A stretch of DNA of 64,000 nt from Takifugu bimaculatus (taxonomy: Eukaryota; Chordata; Actinopteri; Tetraodontiformes; Tetraodontidae), in the NCBI GenBank assembly GCA_004026145.2, contig CP034989.1:5297562-5361561 (forward strand). Reading direction: 5' to 3'. Position numbers and translations under genes: made by a program. The notes beneath the pieces were generated by a model. It saw nothing but the letters and a program-made list of their open reading frames with translations, was not told the DNA's origin and made no database searches. This document shows positions 23,155 to 34,529 of this stretch, one piece after another. Position 1 is the first letter of the stretch. Every line of letters begins with the position of its first letter.

Positions 23155-23159
23155 ATACG

Positions 23160-23290
23160 CTGAACTGCTGTTTGGGCCATAGGCAGGATCCGCCCCCCCA
23201 CCCAACGGCGAAGGGAGGCTACCCTCTCATCCACCAGGGTAAACTCCAATATACAGGCACTGAGCTGGGGAGCAACGAGAATTGCCACAA
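23160..23290 (-). pseudogene. RTE-type LINE endonuclease fragment
   Basis: The minus-strand frame ending near 23288 reads A-P-Q-L-S-A-C-I-L-E-F-T-L-V-D-E-R-V-A-S-L, a segment of the APE endonuclease of fish RTE-like LINEs. It abuts the proviral LTR on one side and an L2 fragment on the other, and is too short to be functional. Confidence 0.65.
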
Positions 23291-24128
23291 ATTTAGAATA
23301 ATTTTCACAATTCTTCTTCTGACCTATAAGGTCCTCAGAGGCCTAGCTCCATCCTACCTGGAGGAGCTAGTGACACCTTACCAGCCCAATAGACCGCTCC
23401 GCTCTCAGAATGCTGGTCTACTTGTGGTTCCCAGAGTCTCTAGAGGTAGAATGGGGGGCCGAGCATTTAGCTACTCGGCCCCCCTGCTATGGAACCAGCT
23501 CCCTGTCCAGGTACGGGAGGCTGACTCCATCTCTATTTTTAAGATTAGACTTAAAACCTACCTCTTTGAAAAAGCTTATTGTCAGTAATTCTGTAGTTCC
23601 ATTTACTATCCTAGACAGACAAAATATCATAAGTAGGAGGTCGTCTAATTATTATGTTAACATTTTAGTTATGCTGCTATAGGCCAAGGCTGCCGGGGTC
23701 CAGAAACACGATCATCTGACAGGCCTCTGTCACCCCACTGGGTCATGGTTTCCTCTCCTCTCCTCTCCTCTCCCTCTCCTCTCCTCTTCCCTCTTCCCTC
23801 TCCCTCTCCCTCTCCCTCTCCTCTCCTCTCCTCTCCTCTCCTCTCCTCTCCCTCTCCTCTCCTCTTCCCTCTTCCCTCTCCCTCTCCTTCTCCTCTCCTC
23901 TCCTCTCCTCTCCTCTCCTCTCCTCTCCTCTCCTCTCCTCTCCTCTCTCTCTACCCAGCCCCCCCATCAGCAGGAGGGTGCCCCTACATGAGCCTGGTCC
24001 TGCTCAAGGTTTCTACCTGTTAAAGGGGAGTTTTTCCTTGCCACTGTTGCTTGTTGGGGGTTAGGCCCTGGGATTCTGTAAAGCACCTAGAAACAATTCT
24101 GATTGTAACAGACACTATATAAATAAAG
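23291..24128 (+). mobile_element. L2/Maui-type LINE, 5'-truncated 3' end
   Basis: The end of ORF2 is open to the stop near 23586: L-L-L-T-Y-K-V-L-R-G-L-A-P-S-Y-L-E-E-L, then P-L-R-S-Q-N-A-G-L-L-V-V-P-R and L-L-W-N-Q-L-P-V, and K-T-Y-L-F-E-K-A-Y. The 3' UTR follows, with a TCTCC-rich stretch, CCTGGTCCTGCTCAAGG, GGGAGTTTTTCCTTGCC and the terminal CTATATAAATAAAGATTGA. The 5' truncation and 3' repeat tail fit target-primed insertion. The ORF2 tail is well kept relative to the other L2 pieces here. Confidence 0.85.
23746..23950. repeat. (TCTCC)n pyrimidine-rich microsatellite
   Basis: About 200 bp of TCCTC units, with TCTTCCC interruptions appearing in two similar blocks, inside the L2 3' UTR. 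Fully polypyrimidine on the plus strand. The same pentamer expands at 44146-44204 in another L2 3' UTR. Confidence 0.95.
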
Positions 24129-24132
24129 ATTG

Positions 24133-24261
<129 letters not shown>

Positions 24262-26329
24262 GCAAAGTTTCCCTCACTCTTCTTGGCAGTCTGATGATTT
24301 ACTATCTTTTACCTCTTTACATATTGGAATTCTCAACGTTTTTTACGGCCGAGGTCAGCACAGGACCTAGCTGACAGTAATAACATTTTGGATGCTGGAT
24401 CTAGATATGGAGACCGGTTTGTAACGTCTCAAAGAAAAAAATCATACCAAGCACAGAACAGGGCAGATAACAGTGACTTTTCCACCTGAGGCTATAGATA
24501 AGAGATGCAATTTGATCTGGCATTTCTGCTACAGGTTGATTTTTTCCAATGAAATGTTTGTATTGTTTAAGTTTTCAGCTCATTCAGTCGGGCCACCTGC
24601 AATCTTTGAGCAGGTCACTGAGGCAGCCTTACGGAAATGCTTTCAATAAAGAGCTTTGAACTCTTCTGCAGTTCAGACCTACTTCGCTCTACTCTAAAAA
24701 CTCTACTCTCTGCTGGTTCCCGTAGCTGCATCATCTGTCCCTTTCCTTTGCCAGAGACACTCTCAGACTTTATTAAATCTGGCCATCACACTGCAATCAT
24801 TGACTATGTGATTGGATTTATACCCCACTGGGAACATCCAGTTTTGTTGATTTGCCAACTTTTTTCAAACAATAGGAGCTGAAACTGCAACAGATTTCAG
24901 TCCTTTGTGTGGTTTACATGTATAATTTATATGTAGCAACAAAGTGAAATGACATGAACCCCTGTGCCTATTCAGTTATGCCACAAAAGGAAATATGTAT
25001 TCCTTCAATATATTGATGTCTGACAATGCAACCTTTCTGTTAATATTGCTTATTGTTTTCCAATTCAGCGGCTCTCAGAAAAATCAAACCTTCTCGTATC
25101 TATAATCTATCTGCATTGCCTGTGTAGGGATACCTTTATTTTTATTTTGAATGTGTATAACAAGAACAAAAATAAAAAGAAACATCTGCTTCATACAACA
25201 ATATATTTGGTATTACCATATATACCATATTATACAAATATACACCAAAAACATAAAACATAAAACCACAGAAATATATTAAACACATATACACTACAAA
25301 ATATTTAGTATATAATGAATGTACGATTCAATTTAGTCAAAATGTACATTCTTATACATAAGTACACACACATACACACAAACATACATATGTACATGCT
25401 ATGCAAATATCCACATAAAAATATCTATATCAGCTGTATACTGCATACAACTATATAACAAATTCTAATCAAATCCAATTTGGTAATATTAATCTCAATC
25501 TTAAAATTTATTTTGCATCTTTTTAAAACAGATTCATGTTCATGCCATATTTCTGCATTTACATTTACAAAACACATCAATTCTGCGAATGAAAATAATG
25601 GAAAATGTGAATATATCATAAATAATAGAAAGATTATAATCATTAGTTCTCAAACATCCTTTCAATAAGATTGTACGGTAGATGGAGCTAATTAATTTCT
25701 AATACAACACAAACAAATATTCACATGCCTTCTGCATATTTTCATTTTTGCGTCCTATTCACGACCTTCTGAGCACCATCATATTGCAACGGCTGCACAG
25801 AATCCACCTTTTTTAGGCGTGGCCTCTGCACCTGTCACCTCCCACTTCCCTGATGGAGAGAGGAGATTGAGGATTTCAGCAGAGGGATTCAGTTAATGGA
25901 GCAACACAGTAGGAATTCAGTAGACAGGCTTAGCTTCTGCTAATTTATTGCTGCTCATGCTGGCGGACAGTTTGACAAGAACATAAGGCAGGAAGATTTT
26001 ATTTAACAGGAAATGAGCTCCAGCTCCTTTGCAGAATGCTGACAATGATAGCAACTCAACACCTTTTCCCTTCTAATTCAACTTCATGCTTTATGCTTTC
26101 CAAGGCTGCCTGCTGTTTTAAATGTGGTATATAGAGAATCCATAGTGGAGGAAACAATGCATTTACTTATATATATTCTTCAGATATTCTGGAATTATAC
26201 TGATGCCCTTAAGAGAAAACACAAACCAGAGGGCGACTGTGATAATCTGGACATTAAATGCAAAAGACATTGATTCAGAAAATTAATAAATTCATTTTTA
26301 TTTTTTTCCCCCTGCTGCGTTTCTCTACA
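24262..26329. other. No gene recognised
   Basis: About 2 kb, strongly AT-rich at 25130-25680 with ACATATA-type simple sequence. No recognised gene. Confidence 0.5.
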
Positions 26330-26576
26330 GGTGTCACCAACACTATAGTTGCACATTCTCCTACTGACCTCTGACCTCCCCATGCCCTGTCTCGCCTTCT
26401 CCCCCTTAATCAGCGTTGATCATCAGGGCACCCCACCTATTTGAACTCGGTCCTTCTTAAGGTTTCTTCCTTTCTTGCTTGTTTGAGAGTCAAGCTCTGG
26501 GTAAAGTGCTTAGAGACCATTATGTCTGTCACGGATACTTGGTATATAAAGCTCTATTGTGTTGAACTGAATTAAA
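26330..26576 (+). mobile_element. LINE L2-like 3' UTR fragment
   Basis: ACCTCTGACCTCCCC, CTTCTTAAGGTTTCTTCC and the ending TATAAAGCTCTATTGTGTTGAACTGAATT (26548-26576) follow the order of L2/Maui-type 3' ends but with another subfamily sequence than at 23985. No coding remains. Confidence 0.6.
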
Positions 26577-28329
26577 CAAACCTCTGATTTTAATGTCACT
26601 ATACCTGTTAATATTGTTGCCTTTCTACATCCTTTCTCATTATAATTGAAACATATTTATAATTTAGGATAGCTGGTGTACTATAGCAGTTGGGTCATTA
26701 ATTACTGTGACCTCAAATAGTATTTTTATGAAGTTGAAACACAAATCGAATTTCTAAACTTTGTGTTCGTTTAGCTGCATTTTGGAGCCTTTCAAAGCGG
26801 TAATCCTCATCTTTTGTACAACCTTTAATGTGACTCAAATGGGTACAATTAAAGCCAGCAGCAATGTCCACACCATGTACAACAATATTGTGGGTTGTGT
26901 GTTACAATTCTCTAAAGTTCCAAGTTGTGGAGGGGAAAAAAAAGAAAGGTTCGACATAAAAAGACTTCTGGTTGTGCTGTGAAGTGCTCAAGCACAAAGA
27001 CTGATCTTTTCTCAGTGCAGCTCATCTCCGGTTTGTCAGAGATTTTATTGTTCTGTAATGGGGAACGAGCTCTAACATCAATTAAAAGCACGTGGTTGAA
27101 GGCTGGAACACATCAGACTGACACACGACGGACAGCAGGGACTGGGAGGCTGGAAGGACCAAATCCAGATGGTCTGATTCTTTGTAAGCTGGCACTGAAT
27201 ACGCTAATTATTATTCGTGTGAAGAGACGCTCCTCTTTGAGTTGGCTGACATGGCCCGAGGCAAGGCCAAGAATGACCCCGAAAACACTCCTGAACAACG
27301 GTCCCATTCTCTGTGAGGGTGATGTGTGCACAGACATATAAACACACATACACACATATTTTCTGGCACAGCATTGAGATTGAATGCTGGAACTGAAACT
27401 GACAAACAAATCCCACAGTCACATTTTGATTCCTGTATATAAATATGTACGACACACACACACGGACAGTCACACACTGGGACAGGAATAGCAGCAGTTA
27501 ATTATGCCAGTGAATGAAACTTTTATAGACTTCCCTTTTTATGATGTTGACTGTGCAATACTTTACTGCCTCTGTTCACTTACACTTCACAAATCACAGT
27601 CTAACTGACAATGAACACTGTGTGTGAGCTCTCGTGCGTGGAGCACAAATAGTAGAATGTGTAACTAATGTCTATGCAATTTGTAAATCGAATGAAAAAC
27701 CGTATTGTTGGACATTAAGCTGACTGTCAATACTAAACAATGACCAAGGCTGTGTGCTATGCTGGCACCATGCTGCTCTTCCATAGCATACAGAGCTAAC
27801 TCTAGAAACACAAGAGGTTCCTATTGTTCTTTTAAAAAATGTTAATGAAGTTTTAGTGGAATCTTGTTTTGCTTTTATTATGTCAGTTTGACTTCAAAGA
27901 TGGCATCAAACAAGGCTGCCTGTGTCTTTGTCCTTCTGTTCTTTGACCATAAAGATGGCAAATTGTGACTTGATCTGTACAATTGAGTCAGACAGAAAGA
28001 TTGGTGTGATATTTATCTGCCGACAGGAGCGCCTCTGGTTACATCTCTAGATTTGCCAGTGACCGCCAAAATAGTGATCTGTGAAAAATTCAAGAATAAA
28101 GAACTAGAAGCACTCAGGAAAGCCCATTTTCATACTCTGTCAATAAGAGCTACAAAATACAATGCTTGACTTTAAAATATACAGTACTATAATACAGGAG
28201 ATACTTGAGATACTTTAATACTTGACCTGAGTGGCTCAAGAAAAAGAAAAATCTAGCTACGTCGTAGTTCTGCCTTCTGTCGTGGTGTGTGTAGACATTT
28301 AAATCGTAAAGATTCTTACTATTCTATTA
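26577..28329. other. No gene recognised
   Basis: About 1.75 kb without recognised genes. A short CACACA cluster lies near 27455. Confidence 0.5.
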
Positions 28330-28530
28330 CAGCTGTGAGCATGTTTAACGACTCAGCTCATGGTGCGCTACCCCCACCTCTTGCCTGAAGCAGCTGGGAC
28401 CCCATTAAGGGATAAGCAGTTTTGGATGGATGGATGGATGGATGGATGGATGGATGGATGGATGGATGGATGGATGGATGGATGGATGGATGGATGGATG
28501 GATGGATGGATGGATGGATGGATGGATGGA
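28330..28530. repeat. Dispersed fish repeat ending in (GGAT)n
   Basis: CAGCTCATGGTGCG, CCCCCACCTCTTGCCTGAAG and GGGATAAGCAGTT are parts of a common fish repeat that often ends in GGAT units. The GGAT tract spans 28426-28530 (about 26 units). Trp-Met-Asp-Gly frames over it are artefacts. Confidence 0.75.
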
Positions 28531-28907
28531 CTGTATCAGTTGATGGCAGGGGAGACACACACCTGGGCATACAGAGCTGAAAATGATAGAACAAGAAAAA
28601 AAATAACAAAAGTCACACTTTGCAGAGCTCTTGTGAAATGTCAACTGTGAATGCACTCATCACTTCCACTGCTCATGTGGTCTGGCTCATCCTCTGAAGC
28701 CTTTAATTATTTGGGAAAAAAAAAAGATTTTGCATGTGCTAATATTCTGTCTTTATATGAATAAAGCAGGTTAATGTAGGCCTGTTCAGGAAATCACTCA
28801 CTCCCTTAAATGTACTCAAACATTATGAAACTTACAATGATTTAATTTTATTATTTTTGGTGCTGTTAGTTTATTGTACATAAATACTCCTGCCTTGCAT
28901 GTTAATG
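28531..28907. other. No gene recognised
   Basis: Short spacer between the GGAT repeat and the hAT-like MITE. Confidence 0.5.
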
Positions 28908-29062
28908 CACGGGTGCCCAAATTCAGCCTTCGAGGGCCGCAGTCAGCCAGGTTTTCCGTCCAATCAGGCAGAAAACACTTTCTCCAGAGGAACTCGTCTA
29001 GCCAGTAGTACAGAAATCCCGACTGGACTGCGACCCTCATGACCTGAATTCAGGCATCCCTG
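28908..29062. mobile_element. hAT-like MITE, about 155 bp
   Basis: The left end CACGGGTGCCCAAATTCAG and the reverse complement of the right end CAGGGATGCCTGAATTCAG match at most positions, with GAGGGCCGCAG against GAGGGTCGCAG further in. Non-coding. No clean 8-bp target duplication was found, so the insertion is probably old. Confidence 0.55.
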
Positions 29063-31034
29063 TAAGGTGTCCATTGTAAGATCAACCACCTACCATGTTT
29101 TGTAAATTGATGTCAAGGACAAAGGCGAAATGTAGCATTGAAGACTGTAGTTAACCATCAAATTCCATTTTTAACCCACATTAAACACATTTGGCAGTCT
29201 GTATAAGTGAAATTGGAAAATTTTAAATGGGTGTCCTCGGGCATGCTCTGTCACCCTACCCAACCACACACACACACACGAGCTCCAATGGTGTCTCCTG
29301 AACGCTCTGTTTCAAGAGACACCATTATGCAAAAAGAAAATGTCATTAGCCATTTCACAATTTCACGCTTTGCTGGAAGATGGCTGAGCACAGAGAGGTT
29401 AGTGTCCTAAAAACCAGTCAAGTCCATGCAGCAGACTGCTCTTTACCAAAAACCTGAGACAAAATTCTGTGATTCCTGCTCATCAAATTAACTAATTATT
29501 CCTAATTGTTACTCTGCTAACATTTTTTCACGCTGTTTACATTGGTCTCAAAATTGTCAGTAATTATACTTCTTCCCTGAATGGGTCACAGTAGCTTGTG
29601 CTTTCCCACTGATGTATTTTAAGTATTAAGGAGCTTTTGTCGTATCATAAAAAGCTTTGCCATGCATGAGTTTGGTTGAGGTCAGAGGTCGCGTTCCACC
29701 TATTCTCCTACCATATATATTAATCTGTGAGTCTTTATTCTACAGTTGCCTTTGGGACAGTTTCTTTGAATCATCCGTTGCTGCCGATAGCGATAAATCT
29801 TCCCTGGATTTATCTCCAAATTTGCATGGATAAAAGGCTCTTTTTGTGCATCAAACACATTCTGTTTTCAGCATTTTGCATAAAACTGAGATCCTGATTG
29901 GCTGTGCAACTGCCCACCCAGGGGGCAGAATTAACTTATAAGCCATAAATCATTAAAACTTGTTTTGGAGGTATATTCCAGGAACACACACACACACAAA
30001 AACACATCGAACCAACTTCACACACTGACAGCGTGACATTTAACAGCACCAACCATTAAATCAATTTGGACTTAAACGCAACAGCGCAGATCTTGATAAT
30101 GATTCTGTGTCACAACTCTCTCAAGTTCATTTCATACCTGGAACACACTGGGGAATCATGTTTCAGTGCACATAAAACTCCAAAAAACCTTTTGCCTGGT
30201 GTCATCACCGTAAATGTTCGGGTAAGCTCTGTTTTGAGGATCAAGCGCCTCCAGTTGCGCACATTGACCATTGATCTGTGTTGTCTCTTAGCAACAATGC
30301 ACAGCTGCCAACTGACTGTGCATCTACAGCAGACATCTCCTGCATTTAACTCAAAAGAAGCATCCTGGTTTATGACACTATAACCAACACAGGAGTTTTT
30401 CACAAATCTTCAAAAGGTCCTTTTAATGCCACAGAAATTTTAGTTGCTGCTGCTTCAGTGAATCATTTTGTGTGACTCAAAAATTCTTGCTAACAAAAAT
30501 ATGGCTTTTGGACCCATTACTTTGTACTATAAGAGATATCTAATAACTAGATGCAAGAAAAGTGTCTTTATGAGCAGCTGCTGCCGAAAGCAAACAGTAT
30601 GATGACTCCCTTCAGAGCAACGGGGACAACAAAGCTCGTCTACAGCACGCCATCAACCGCACACCGAGAAATGGGTCAAAAAGCGAGCTTCACTTCAAAC
30701 CATAGCTGAATACATTCTGACAAGTACAACCACCAATGCCGGGATACAGAGCCAACCGCACAACCGCAGATAATAGCCTGCATAAACACACCTGTGGAGA
30801 GCCGAAACACATTTGACTTTGACCTTGTCCAAACGTGAGTTTTTGGAGCAGCGCAGAGATAAATTGAACAGTGGAGACTTTTGAGATGCAGGCAGAATAA
30901 ACAATAGAAATTCAGCCAAGGTGATTGAACAACAACCTTATTTGTAAATAACTTGAATGATTTCCCAGTCTGGTAAAGCAAAGTCCAATCTGTAAGGCTT
31001 CTATAGCTGAACACCATCCTCTCATGCACAGAAG
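29063..31034. other. No gene recognised
   Basis: About 2 kb of mostly unique-looking sequence. It is the left flank of the duplicated block and has no second copy in the window. Confidence 0.5.
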
Positions 31035-32159
31035 AAATTATAATCCATTCATACCATAAGCACTAATTTATTAGTTATGCTCACTAATTATGGATCCAAA
31101 GCGAAGGGGGTTTATTATAAAGAGCAGATTGGATAAAAGCAGAGCTGTGGAGATGAGATTTTAGTGATAGCGCTGAGAGGATTAATCTAAACGGATGAGA
31201 CTATGGACTTGGATTTGAATGTGACAGTCTCTGGTAAATTGATTCACTGTGGGAATATAGGAGTTTAGGGAAGGGGGTGTTTGCAAAGGGATTTCTTTGC
31301 AGCAGAGCTATCAGTGAAAACTTGAGCATGAATGCAAATATGCAAAACTAAAGTCTGTCCAGGTTTAGAATGAAACAACCACACTGCATTTGCCTGTGAT
31401 GCAAAAGACATATTTCAATGTCAGGTGAGAAAGATAAATCCTGACGCACAGTTGCTGACTTGCATGTAGTCTGGGTAAAACAGTCTGCAGTAAAGAAAAA
31501 TAAAACCTTCCTAGCTTTCTGTGACCTTGAAAATCCACAGTGCATCATACATACTGGGTCGAACATTTCATTTCTTTTTATTCACAACATGCTTTCATCG
31601 TTAATTAGCTGGCAGTGAAAATAATTAAAGACCTCCTTCCAGTTCTAATGAGAGAGTCTGAGGAATAAAAAAAGAAGCTGATGGCCACACATTCCAACAT
31701 CAATCCAATTATCCGGGGGCCCTTGTCAAATTCGTCCCAGTGTGAGCAGAGAAAACATTTTGTGCCCACGTGGACAGCAACTGCTATGCAGCATCACCTG
31801 CCAAGTCCTCTAGGTTCGCCATGGGTCCCCTCACAGCCGACAAGCTTCGATGGCACTGGGAACGAGGATGTTATTAGATTTGATCAGTATGCGCACTGTG
31901 TTAGAGGGATTTCTGTCCAAAGCACAGAGCAGTGCAGTGCAACAGAATCTGAATTTACAAACGAAATCATGCCCCGAATTTAAATATACTCCTGTGATAC
32001 ACACCCACACACACTCCACGGCACGATTCTCTATGAATAATCACGAATACAAACGGACCCACGTGGTAAGAAAATCTGCCCTGCTGGGTATATTCATGCC
32101 TCAAAATGTTAATGATTAACCCCTGAAATCCCCATGAAGTTATATTTTTGACTCTTTTG
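31035..32159. other. No gene recognised (copy 1 of duplicated block)
   Basis: About 1.1 kb, nearly identical to 46501-47625. No repeat family was recognised; it may be unique host sequence. Short frames on both strands have no domain. Confidence 0.5.
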
Positions 32160-32590
32160 TAATATTACCGGTAACTCTAAGGACCTTAACCCTTCTGGAA
32201 CATTACATCTGAATGTTCCAGAAGGGTTAGGGCTGTGATACTCAAATATCTGTTTCCGAGCTTTCAGAGATGGGTGTGAAGGGTGATGGCTGGTGTCAGT
32301 GGACAGAGGAGTCTGGGATGAGGAGTATAGGTTGTGGAGATTTGGGCGATAACATGAAGCAAGAGCGTGGAATGTTTTGTAGGTGAACCAAAGGAGCTGC
32401 TGGAATTGACTCGAATGTAGTGGATGTAGAGGAGGGTTGGGGTTGGTGTGATGCCTTAGTGCCGCTGAGAACTCTAGATGCATAATTCATTCTTGAATTA
32501 TCTAAGGCTTTGCTGGGAACCCCAGACAGGATCAGATTGCAGTAATCCAGGTGGGAGGTTATGAAGGCATGAAAGAGGATTCCAAACATT
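32160..32590 (-). pseudogene. LINE ORF2 C-terminal remnant
   Basis: On the minus strand, F-H-A-F-I-T-S-H-L-D-Y-C-N followed by L-S-G-V-P-S-K-A-L lies at about 32500-32570. This is the post-catalytic part of an L2/CR1-type reverse transcriptase. In shifted frames it continues with L-L-W-F-T-Y-K-T-F-H-A-L-A, a basic R-K-Q-I-F-E-Y stretch and V-P-E-G-L-R-S-L. Frameshifts and stops show that it is dead. The Harbinger element at 32591 cuts it. Confidence 0.65.
32187..32229. repeat. Perfect hairpin, 18-bp arms
   Basis: TAACCCTTCTGGAACATT (32187-32204) and AATGTTCCAGAAGGGTTA (32212-32229) are exact reverse complements around a 7-base loop. The same hairpin is at 47645-47687 in copy 2. TTCTGGAA within each arm resembles a heat-shock element half, probably by chance. 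Confidence 0.9.
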
Positions 32591-33471
32591 GGGCCAGATT
32601 CACGAAGCGTTCTTACGAACAAATTTGTTCTTAAGTCCCACTTACGAACAGTTGACGAAGATTGTGGCATTCACCAATTTCTTCTTATCCTGGATTTATT
32701 CGTAGGTAAGAACAAATCCTACGAACACTCAGGAGTACTCTTGCGCACATTTCAGTGCCGACATGTTGGCATGGTTGTGTTTTCTTCTCTTGTGCAGTTC
32801 AATAAAATTCAATATTACAATGATAATTCTGTCATATTTATCGGTATTTTAAAGGGGCGCTGGATGTGTTTGGACACAGAGCCACAACCCCGTGAGGATG
32901 TGCGTCCTGACGCAATGATGGGGCCAGACTGCAGTCACGCGGTTCATGTTTGAGCGCGATTAATTGCCCGTTTGTGAATAAAATGCGTTATTGTCACAAT
33001 CCGAGCACAGCTTTTAAACGTTTATTTTTTTTACATTCTTATTTTTTTTTACATTCTCGTTGATTTCTTTAAGTGTGTTGGCTATAGTCATCAGGGTTGA
33101 GGCAATTTTATCAAGCGTGTTAGCCATCCTTTCTTGATTGTTCAACACGGCGTCAGAAATCAGGCGTGGAGAGGCAAGCTTTGGGCATTTTGCTGCTTTT
33201 TGCTCTGTCTACAGGGTCCTGCTGCAGTTCCTTTTATGGGCATTAGTGGGTGGTGACTTATGCTAATCGTATGTTAATTAGACTCACCTGGCACGCGCTT
33301 TCAACTTACGAACAGATGGCATTCATCAATCTAAGAACACAGCTGCGAACAATTCTGGGGTTTACGAACGCGTTGATGAATCCGACGTAGGGTTTTCTTA
33401 AGAAACTTCTTAAGAACAACTTAAGAAAGAATCTAAGAAGATTCTTAAGAACATATTGGTGAATCTGGCCC
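32591..33471 (+). mobile_element. PIF/Harbinger element, 881-bp non-autonomous copy
   Basis: Terminal repeats start GGGCCAGATTCAC and end GTGAATCTGGCCC, flanked by ATT at 32588-32590 and 33472-33474 (3-bp target duplication). It retains the end of the transposase on the plus strand (L-K-G-R-W-M-C-L-D then P-Q-P-R-E-D-V-R-P-D, 32840-32953) with exon 2 and exon 3 sequence fused, as in the copies at 51159 and 52234. Traces of the partner gene's last exon lie near 33050-33180. The DDE core is deleted. Confidence 0.88.
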
Positions 33472-33474
33472 ATT

Positions 33475-33984
33475 GATACTTACAATGATACTTAATAAAC
33501 TAAGTTTCCTTTTTTCAATATACTCAGAACCACTTGGTTAAACCCTCATTTGTCAGAGAAATGATGGGCCAGCAGTGAGGGATGAGAGACAAAGACCCAG
33601 GCTTCAGAAGTGATGGAATACTGTAGATAGAGCACAAGTGTTGGTACTGGATCACTTACTGCCAGATTCACAAATGTCAGCGCAGATGAATTTAGCCGGT
33701 TTTCCTTCTATGTTCTGTAATCACAAGTGCAGACTATTTAAAATGATAGTTAAATTCAGATTTAAATTCAACACTTACAGTAAAGCATTTATTAGCAATA
33801 ACGCTGCCGTGCCTAAAATTTGATAGCTTCCGACATAAGATAGTTTTGTTTGATTAAAAGCTACAGGGATATTTTTCACACAGTTCATTCCTTTCCATGT
33901 AATCCTTAATTAAGATGTATAACCCAGGTCAATAGTTTAATTGTTTTTATTGACTTGCTTTTCACACAGTGTGAACACCTTCCG
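33475..33984. other. No gene recognised (duplicated at 54184-54726)
   Basis: Unique-looking sequence. Copy 2 carries about 31 extra bases after TTTCCGAC. Confidence 0.5.
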
Positions 33985-34100
33985 AAGAGGGCGCCACAGC
34001 GTTGAAGAAAGGCAAAGCAAGGTACCGACCACCCACATGCCTACATTGGGCCCTGGATGAGCTGGTGACTCATTCAGTGGAGTACCCTGCCTTCACCCAT
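33985..34100. repeat. Dispersed fish repeat fragment
   Basis: CCTGGATGAGCTGGTGACTC, GGAGTACCCTGCCTTCACCC and AGCTGGGATCAG follow a common fish repeat in the opposite sense to that at 2845. Duplicated at about 54727-54842. Confidence 0.5.
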
Positions 34101-34162
34101 ATGTAGCTGGGATCAGTTCCAATATAGTGGTCAAGAAAACAACAACAAACATTATAGCGATA

Positions 34163-34529
34163 TTATATGACAGCACTGGGCAGCTCCTTCAGTGAGCGGC
34201 TGCTCCACCCTCGCTGTGTGAAGGAGAGGTATCGCAGATCTTTCCTGCCAGCTGCTGTCAGACTGCACAATAAACATAACACCCGCTAACACAATCTGAA
34301 TATTATATATTCTGATATGTATATTGTATTCACCCTCTGTACTATGTACAGGTACACAGACGCCGAGTATCCATTTATCTGGATTATTGTAAATATACAT
34401 CCTCTTTGTTTATTCCAAATCCTGTTCTATTTGATTTTATCTTATTTTTCTCTGAGTGCTCTTGTTGCTGTTGTTGCACTGTAAATTTCCCCGTGTGGGA
34501 CAATAAAGGATCTGAATCTGAATCTGAAT
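34163..34529 (+). mobile_element. LINE 3' end (CR1/jockey-like group) with (TCTGAA)n tail
   Basis: The last 37 codons of ORF2 are open from 34176 to the TAA at 34287-34289: F-S-E-R-L-L-H-P-R-C-V-K-E-R-Y, then S-F-L-P-A-A-V-R-L-H-N-K-H. The 3' UTR follows with TTTCCCCGTGTGGGACAAT and AATAAAGGA, ending in TCTGAATCTGAATCTGAAT. Probably the same broad family as the ORF2 at the left edge of the window. Strong 5' truncation. Duplicated at 54905-55270. Confidence 0.8.

Noticed and set aside
23743..24023. Glu/Arg-rich and Ser/Pro-rich proteins
   Set aside because: Translations of the TCTCC tract in the L2 3' UTR.
28358..28656. Trp-Met-Asp-Gly and His-Pro-Ser-Ile repeat proteins on both strands
   Set aside because: Both come from the GGAT microsatellite.
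29690..29960. Possible conserved non-coding element
   Set aside because: It looks unique and balanced in composition, but conservation cannot be judged from one sequence.
32187..32229. Heat-shock element or microRNA precursor
   Set aside because: Arms are only 18 bp with a 7-base loop inside a dead LINE; too short for a typical pre-miRNA, and the TTCnnGAA match can be chance.
32741..32953. Novel 70-codon gene
   Set aside because: Part of it is the Harbinger transposase end; the rest is element leader sequence.
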